Positions 6,944 through 10,934 of a DNA stretch of 10,934 bases are shown one piece after another (within the stretch, counting starts at the first letter, position 1; the number at the start of each line of letters is the position of its first letter). The DNA comes from JABFRJ01 sp031379035 (GTDB lineage Bacteria > Pseudomonadota > Alphaproteobacteria > Rhizobiales > Hyphomicrobiaceae). Both the position numbers and the translations under genes were made by a program. Location of the stretch: assembly GCA_031379035.1 (NCBI GenBank), contig JANNEU010000028.1, forward strand, positions 1 to 10,934, given 5' to 3'. The notes under the pieces were generated by a model. That model saw nothing but the letters and a program-made list of their open reading frames with translations, was not told the DNA's origin and made no database searches.

Positions 6944-7020
6944 GGGGACGGCCACCTTTGCGGTTCTTAAAGGCAACGCTATCGCAGCCGGCGCGCGCCG
7001 AAAAGGTGGCTGTCCCCACT
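6941..7020. repeat. REP-like inverted repeat (GTGGGGACAGCCACC family)
   Basis: The left arm at 6941-6963 and the right arm at 6998-7020 are reverse complements at 21 of 23 positions, with a 34-base spacer. The core of the right arm is AAAAGGTGGCTGTCCCCA. The pair fills most of the 129-bp gap between the WGR/SUKH gene and the OsmC gene, and on the minus strand it could fold into a large hairpin after the WGR/SUKH stop. I remember the motif TGGGGACAGCCACCTTTTC as one scattered through many proteobacterial genomes, often near Y1 (REP-associated) transposases. That link is recollection, not shown here; no transposase is in the window. Confidence 0.8.
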
Positions 7021-7025
7021 TTCGC

Positions 7026-8399
7026 CTACTCCGGTGGCATAAAGCCGAAGAACAGGCGGATCGGCGGCGTATCGCGCATGAAGCCGGCCTCGATGGCCGC
7101 GAGTGCCGCTGTGAAAGTGTCGCCAACCGGTACGAGGTCGTAGGCTTCGTCGTGATCCCACAAGAAACACCGGCCGTGGCCAGCGCCGGGTGCGAGATCC
7201 ATGACGAGGCAGCTGCTGTTGTCCCAAGGCGTGGCGATCGAATGCAACGTGCGGGCTTCGGCGCTGTACTTAGCAGGCCATTCATCAGTCAGGTTGTCGC
7301 GTGCGGCACTCATTGTTTCGAGCCAGTGATCGAACACGCCTTTCCAGATCGCGATATCCGCCGCGCCAGCGAACGCAAGTTCTTTGCTGTCTGTCCCCAG
7401 ATGCAGCGAGAGTTTGCAGCGTCCGCGCTCGGCGAGGAATGCCGTGTAGTCTTCTGGCAGTTTGGTGCCCGTGGCGGCCTCGGCGGCGGCGATCTCGGTT
7501 GCCGGGGATGGGTCGTGCATCTTGTGCCAGCGGAGGAGGGGCTTGCCGGACTTCACCTCCTTCTTGCGGCGCTTGGCGTAGGCGGCAAAGTCCTCATGCT
7601 TGCGCACGTCGTCATAGCTATCATCGTAGTTGAATGCAGCCTCGAACGCGTCCTCCCGAAACTGCGGAAAGTGGTAGCACTGCATCCATGCCAGCATTTC
7701 GAGGCGATAGGTGTTAGGCGAAAGGACGACAGCCTCACGAATGGCCGCAAACATCGGTCCGGATTGCTTCAACCGCCCGTAGATCTGGAAGAGCAGTGTT
7801 TGAATGCGGGCCTCGAACTCGTGCCCATCAAGCGACCAGAGATACATCGGCGCGTTGGACGCTTTGCGGCTTTGCAGCTCAGCCTGGGCCATAAGCGCGA
7901 TGCGCAGATTGGCCTCTGCATCGTCCGGAGTGTGCCGGCTTCTGTGCAGCGCTTCGAGATACAGGCGGAGCGGCTCGTTGCGGGCTTGCTCATCGACAGG
8001 CGGCGTTGCATTGGGTCGACGCGCCAAAACATCAAGAAGATAGCAGTCAAGTGCTGAGTGCCAGGCGGGTTTCGGTGACGCCGTGAGTGCGATGACATCC
8101 TGCATGCGGTCAAGGATGTCAGTCAGCAGATACCCATCCGCCTGCGCCCGTGCGCCCAGTCCTTCGAACGCTGCGACGCACGCGGCCTGATCTTCGAAGG
8201 TTTCTTCGTAAAACCGGCCGTCTTCGAGCGCCTTCAACGGATCAAAATCGGGAGATCCGATCTTCGACATCCGAGTCTCCAGCGAATACGCGTCGCCGAT
8301 CAACTCGCCCAGCACCCATGAGGCGTCGGCGAGCAACGTATGGCGCTGTTGTTTGCCGGTTGTTGGGTGCAGGAAAAATCGAACGAGGTAGTGGCTCAA
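7026..8399 (-). CDS. WGR-like plus SUKH (SMI1/KNR4)-like domain protein
   Basis: The protein has 457 residues if read from the TTG at 8399. That start has AGGAAGG 8 bases upstream and gives MSHYLVRFFLHP. The longer open frame to 8651 begins inside a repeat and is not credible. Residues 1-92 look like a degenerate WGR domain: GDAYSLETRMSKIGS (35-49), then TFEDQAACVAAFEGLGARAQADGYL (67-91), where RMSKIG stands for the usual RWGRIG. Residues 100-290 are helical, with lengths and leucine spacing suggesting a repeat-like scaffold. Residues about 300-436 resemble SMI1/KNR4 (SUKH): TEIAAAEAATGTKLPEDYTAFLAERG (301-326), then CFLWDHDEAYDLVPVGDTFTAALAAI. SUKH proteins often act as immunity proteins to polymorphic toxins, or as adaptors. 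No toxin is visible nearby. The SUKH call is moderate; the WGR call is tentative. Confidence 0.72.
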   Translation of the reverse strand: MSHYLVRFFLHPTTGKQQRHTLLADASWVLGELIGDAYSLETRMSKIGSPDFDPLKALEDGRFYEETFEDQAACVAAFEGLGARAQADGYLLTDILDRMQDVIALTASPKPAWHSALDCYLLDVLARRPNATPPVDEQARNEPLRLYLEALHRSRHTPDDAEANLRIALMAQAELQSRKASNAPMYLWSLDGHEFEARIQTLLFQIYGRLKQSGPMFAAIREAVVLSPNTYRLEMLAWMQCYHFPQFREDAFEAAFNYDDSYDDVRKHEDFAAYAKRRKKEVKSGKPLLRWHKMHDPSPATEIAAAEAATGTKLPEDYTAFLAERGRCKLSLHLGTDSKELAFAGAADIAIWKGVFDHWLETMSAARDNLTDEWPAKYSAEARTLHSIATPWDNSSCLVMDLAPGAGHGRCFLWDHDEAYDLVPVGDTFTAALAAIEAGFMRDTPPIRLFFGFMPPE

Positions 8400-8490
8400 A
8401 TTGGAATACCTTCCTCTGTTTGCACCTATTGCGGTAGCGGCCCCAACATCGATCTCACGAAGAGGGTCGCCGGTGCGACGTTCACGCAAG

Positions 8491-8519
8491 GTTATAGGGA
8501 CAATTTTTGGCCGGGTCAG
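8491..8519 (-). promoter_or_regulatory. candidate sigma-70 promoter for the WGR/SUKH gene
   Basis: On the minus strand CTGACC (8519-8514) is followed after exactly 17 bases by TATAAC (8496-8491). These match TTGACA at 4 of 6 and TATAAT at 5 of 6 positions. Transcription would begin near 8484, about 85 bases before the TTG start at 8399. This supports the short form of the protein, since the longer frame would start upstream of the promoter. Confidence 0.45.
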
Positions 8520-8629
8520 CCTTGATATGACAGGCTTGCTGGCGCAGTGATTGGAGCAGCGCCGCTGTGTCTGGGTGCGACCGGCGCATCTGGAAATTGA
8601 GGGCAACCACAATTTCGGCCATCGGTCAC

Positions 8630-8658
8630 CCGAAAAGGTGGCTGTCCCCATTTTCGCT
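8630..8658 (+). repeat. second direct copy of the GGTGGCTGTCCCC repeat
   Basis: This 29-base stretch matches 6998-7026 at 27 of 29 positions and in the same orientation. It ends 15 bases before the polA start codon. No inverted partner is seen beside it, so it is a single arm. Together with 6998-7026 it brackets the WGR/SUKH gene and its promoter. The rest of the intergenic stretch from 8400 to 8629 holds the candidate promoter and otherwise nothing I can name. Confidence 0.85.
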
Positions 8659-8661
8659 CGC

Positions 8662-8667
8662 TATAAC
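8662..8667 (+). promoter_or_regulatory. polA: possible -10 element immediately before polA
   Basis: TATAAC (5 of 6 to TATAAT) lies 6 bases before the polA ATG. If it is used, transcription would start at or next to the A of the start codon, giving a leaderless message. This would explain why no Shine-Dalgarno is visible before 8674. The matching -35 position (TGGCTG, 17 bases upstream, inside the repeat) is poor, so this remains weak. Confidence 0.25.
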
Positions 8668-8673
8668 GTGGCC

Positions 8674-10934
8674 ATGAGCGACACACCCAAAATTTCCGAT
8701 GCGGGCGCACGTGCACCGCAGACCTCCATTCCAGACGGCGAGGCCGTGCCGGTGGGTAAGGGCAGCCATGTGTACTTGATCGATGGATCCGGGTTCATCT
8801 TCCGCGCGTTCCATGCGCTGCCGCCGCTGACGCGGCCATCGGACGGGCTGCCGGTGGGCGCAGTGCAGGGCTTCTGCAATATGTTGTGGAAGCTGGTGCA
8901 GGAGAGCCGTGGCTCGAAAGGGCCGACACACCTCGCGGTGATATTTGACGCGGGCGCGAAGACATTCCGCAACGACATTTATCCCGAATACAAGGCCCAC
9001 CGCCCGCCGCTGCCGGAAGAGCTGATCCCGCAGTTCCCGCTCATTCGCAACGCGGTGACGGCATTCAATATCGCCAGCATTGAGCAGGACGGATTTGAGG
9101 CGGACGACATCATCGCGACCTACGCAGTGCAGGCGCAGGCGGCCGGTGCGGACGTGACGATCGTGTCGTCGGATAAGGATTTGATGCAGCTGGTCGGCCC
9201 CGGCGTCGGCATGCTCGACACGATGAAAAACAAGGTCATCGGGCCAGACGAAGTGGTGGAAAAATTCGGCGTGCTGCCGGACCGTGTGGTCGATGTGCAG
9301 TCGCTGGCAGGCGATAGCAGCGACAACGTGCCGGGCGTGCCCGGTATCGGCATCAAGACGGCGGCTGAGCTGATCACGGAATACGGCGATCTCGATGCGT
9401 TGCTGGCGCGCGCCGGCGAGATCAAGCAACCCAAGCGCCGCGAGAAGTTGATCGAGTTTGCGGATCAGGCGCGGATCTCGCGCGATCTCGTGCGGCTCAA
9501 GCAGGATGTGCCTGTGCTGGTGGCTCTTGACCGGCTCGGCGTGCAGGCGACGGGTGCTGAGCAGATTCTGGCGTTCCTCAGGCTGATGGAATTCAACACG
9601 TTGACCAAGCGTGTGGCGGATGCGCTGGGCGTGGATGCGCCGCCGCCGTCGGCGCGGCCAGTGGCAACAGCTGCGAAGCCTGAGAGTGCGCCGGCAAGCG
9701 CCAGCAACGGTGATGCCGGCGGTCCAACCGCAGCCGTGCTCGCTGCGCGTGAAGCAGCACGCGGGCCGAAGATCGAAGCGGCCAGCTACGAGACCGTGCG
9801 CGATCTCGCGCGACTCGAAGCCTGGATCGCAGACGCTACAGCCGCGCGGCGCGTTGCGTTTGACACAGAGACGACGAGCCTGGATGCGATGGCCGCCGAC
9901 CTCGTTTGCTTCTCGCTGGCGACGGCGCCGGGCAAGGCTTGCTACGTGCCGCTCGCGCACACCACGGGCGCGGGCGATCTGTTCGGCGGCGGTGGCAAGG
10001 CTGAGGGACAGATGGACATCAAGGCGGCGTTAGCGGCGTTGAAGCCATTGCTCGAAAACAGCAGCGTTCTGAAGATCGGGCAGAACCTGAAATACGACGC
10101 GCTGGTGCTGAGCCGCTACAACATCGCCATTCGTTCCGTCGATGACACGATGCTGCTGTCGTATGTGCTGGACGGCGGCCGCGGCAGCCACGGCATGGAC
10201 GCCTTGAGTGAACGACATTTGGGTCATACGCCCATCTCGTTCGATACCGTCATCGCGCATGCACCTGGTGCCAAGAAGGCGGACAAGACGTTTGCCGGTG
10301 TGCCCATCGACAAGGCGACTGAATATGCCGCCGAAGACGCCGATGTCACGTTGCGCCTTTGGATGGTGCTGAAGCCGCGGCTCGTGGCTGAACGCATGGC
10401 GACAGTGTATGAAACATTGGAACGCCCGCTGCTGCCCATCGTTGTCGGTATGGAAGCCGCTGGCATCAAGGTCGATCGTGCGATCCTGGCGCGACTGTCG
10501 TCGACGTTCGCGCAGCGTATTGCGCAATTGGACGAAGAGGTGCAGGCGCTGGTGGGGCCGAGCATCGGCGGACAGCGGTTCAATCTCGGTTCGCCAAAGC
10601 AATTGGGCGAGCTGTTGTTTGATACGCTGCAGTTGCCAGGTGGAAAACGCACCAAGTCGGGCCAGTGGGAGACGCGGGCGGGGTTGCTGGATGATCTCGC
10701 CGGCAATGAAGAATTGCCCGATGATGCGCGCAAGCTCGTCAACACGATGATGGAATGGCGGCAGCTCTCCAAGCTGCGGTCGACGTATACGGACGCGCTG
10801 CCGGAGTTCATTCAGCCTGGCGGGCGCGAGCGTATCCACACGTCGTACGCTCTGGCCTCGACGACCACGGGACGGCTCTCGTCGTCTGATCCCAACCTGC
10901 AGAACATTCCCGTGCGCACAAAAGAGGGCCGTGA
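8674..10934 (+). CDS. polA: DNA polymerase I, N-terminal 753 residues (3'-truncated by the window edge)
   Basis: The frame starts at ATG 8674 and is still open at the right edge. Residues about 30-300 are the 5'-nuclease: YLIDGSGFIFRAFHALPP (34-51, Asp37), FDAG (Asp92), EADD (142-145), SSDKD (165-169), GDSSDN (213-218) and the helix-hairpin-helix GIGIKTA (225-231). An Ala/Pro-rich linker covers about 308-378. The 3'-5' proofreading domain has all three exonuclease motifs: FDTETTS with Asp397 and Glu399, GQNLKYD with Asp475, and YAAEDAD with Tyr551 and Asp555, so proofreading should be active. The polymerase domain begins near 580 and TTTGRLSSSDPNLQNIPVRT (730-749) is seen; the catalytic motifs A, B and C lie beyond the window. 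Pol I processes Okazaki fragments and fills repair gaps. The gene is divergent from the WGR/SUKH gene. Confidence 0.97.
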   Translation, partial: MSDTPKISDAGARAPQTSIPDGEAVPVGKGSHVYLIDGSGFIFRAFHALPPLTRPSDGLPVGAVQGFCNMLWKLVQESRGSKGPTHLAVIFDAGAKTFRNDIYPEYKAHRPPLPEELIPQFPLIRNAVTAFNIASIEQDGFEADDIIATYAVQAQAAGADVTIVSSDKDLMQLVGPGVGMLDTMKNKVIGPDEVVEKFGVLPDRVVDVQSLAGDSSDNVPGVPGIGIKTAAELITEYGDLDALLARAGEIKQPKRREKLIEFADQARISRDLVRLKQDVPVLVALDRLGVQATGAEQILAFLRLMEFNTLTKRVADALGVDAPPPSARPVATAAKPESAPASASNGDAGGPTAAVLAAREAARGPKIEAASYETVRDLARLEAWIADATAARRVAFDTETTSLDAMAADLVCFSLATAPGKACYVPLAHTTGAGDLFGGGGKAEGQMDIKAALAALKPLLENSSVLKIGQNLKYDALVLSRYNIAIRSVDDTMLLSYVLDGGRGSHGMDALSERHLGHTPISFDTVIAHAPGAKKADKTFAGVPIDKATEYAAEDADVTLRLWMVLKPRLVAERMATVYETLERPLLPIVVGMEAAGIKVDRAILARLSSTFAQRIAQLDEEVQALVGPSIGGQRFNLGSPKQLGELLFDTLQLPGGKRTKSGQWETRAGLLDDLAGNEELPDDARKLVNTMMEWRQLSKLRSTYTDALPEFIQPGGRERIHTSYALASTTTGRLSSSDPNLQNIPVRTKEGR

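Noticed and set aside
6879..8057. Plus-strand open frame of 392 codons opposite the OsmC and WGR/SUKH region
   Set aside because: It begins inside the OsmC coding region, runs through the repeat and lies antisense to the SUKH gene; no domain is visible.
8626..9960. Minus-strand open frame of 444 codons opposite polA
   Set aside because: polA is unmistakable in the plus frame; the antisense translation is Arg/His/Cys-rich without recognisable motifs.
1..10934. CRISPR arrays, tRNA or rRNA genes, transposase genes, phage structural genes
   Set aside because: No regularly spaced direct repeats, no tRNA-like cloverleaf or rRNA-like stretch, and no transposase or integrase motifs were found on either strand.

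Overview
The window is GC-rich, densely coded DNA, most likely from the chromosome of an alphaproteobacterium, probably Hyphomicrobiales (Rhizobiales). The basis is the overall look of the proteins (an alphaproteobacterial-style PolA N-terminus, a DUF1289 protein, a DUF486 protein, peptidoglycan-binding domain proteins) and an interspersed GTCATCCCGG-type palindromic repeat of a kind I associate with these genomes. No database search was possible, so taxonomy and family calls rest on recognition of motifs.

Layout, left to right. (1) 1-2919, plus strand: three consecutive genes linked to the cell wall or polysaccharide: the C-terminal end of a peptidoglycan-binding domain protein (1-387), a Tat/Sec-exported lysozyme-like protein (490-1539), and a protein with two peptidoglycan-binding domains fused to a GH114/TM1410-like TIM barrel (1585-2919), which cannot have a signal peptide. 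(2) 2924-4166, plus strand: a small four-cysteine DUF1289 protein and a ketopantoate-reductase-family (PanE/ApbA) dehydrogenase. (3) 4167-4415: a convergent intergenic region holding a 153-bp element with 28-bp terminal inverted repeats. (4) 4416-5424, minus strand: a Gfo/Idh/MocA-family oxidoreductase split by a frameshift just after its Rossmann motif. (5) 5558-6422, plus strand: a DUF486 membrane protein and a tightly coupled 171-residue protein of unknown function. (6) 6426-8399, minus strand: an OsmC-family protein and, upstream of it, a 457-residue protein with a SUKH (SMI1/KNR4)-like C-terminus and a WGR-like N-terminus. (7) 8674 to the right edge, plus strand: the first 753 codons of DNA polymerase I (polA), with 5'-nuclease and proofreading motifs intact.

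The region from osmC to polA carries a short repeat (core GGTGGCTGTCCCCA). It forms an inverted pair at 6941-7020 between the OsmC and SUKH genes, and has a further direct copy at 8630-8658, 15 bp before the polA start. The SUKH gene and its candidate promoter (8491-8519) therefore sit exactly between two same-orientation copies. This suggests an accessory gene inserted between two housekeeping genes at REP-like sequences.

Most of the window is ordinary housekeeping and accessory sequence. The parts that deserve a second look are the repeat-bracketed WGR/SUKH gene, the leaderless-secretion puzzle of the GH114-like enzyme, the frameshifted oxidoreductase, and the uncharacterised 171-residue gene.
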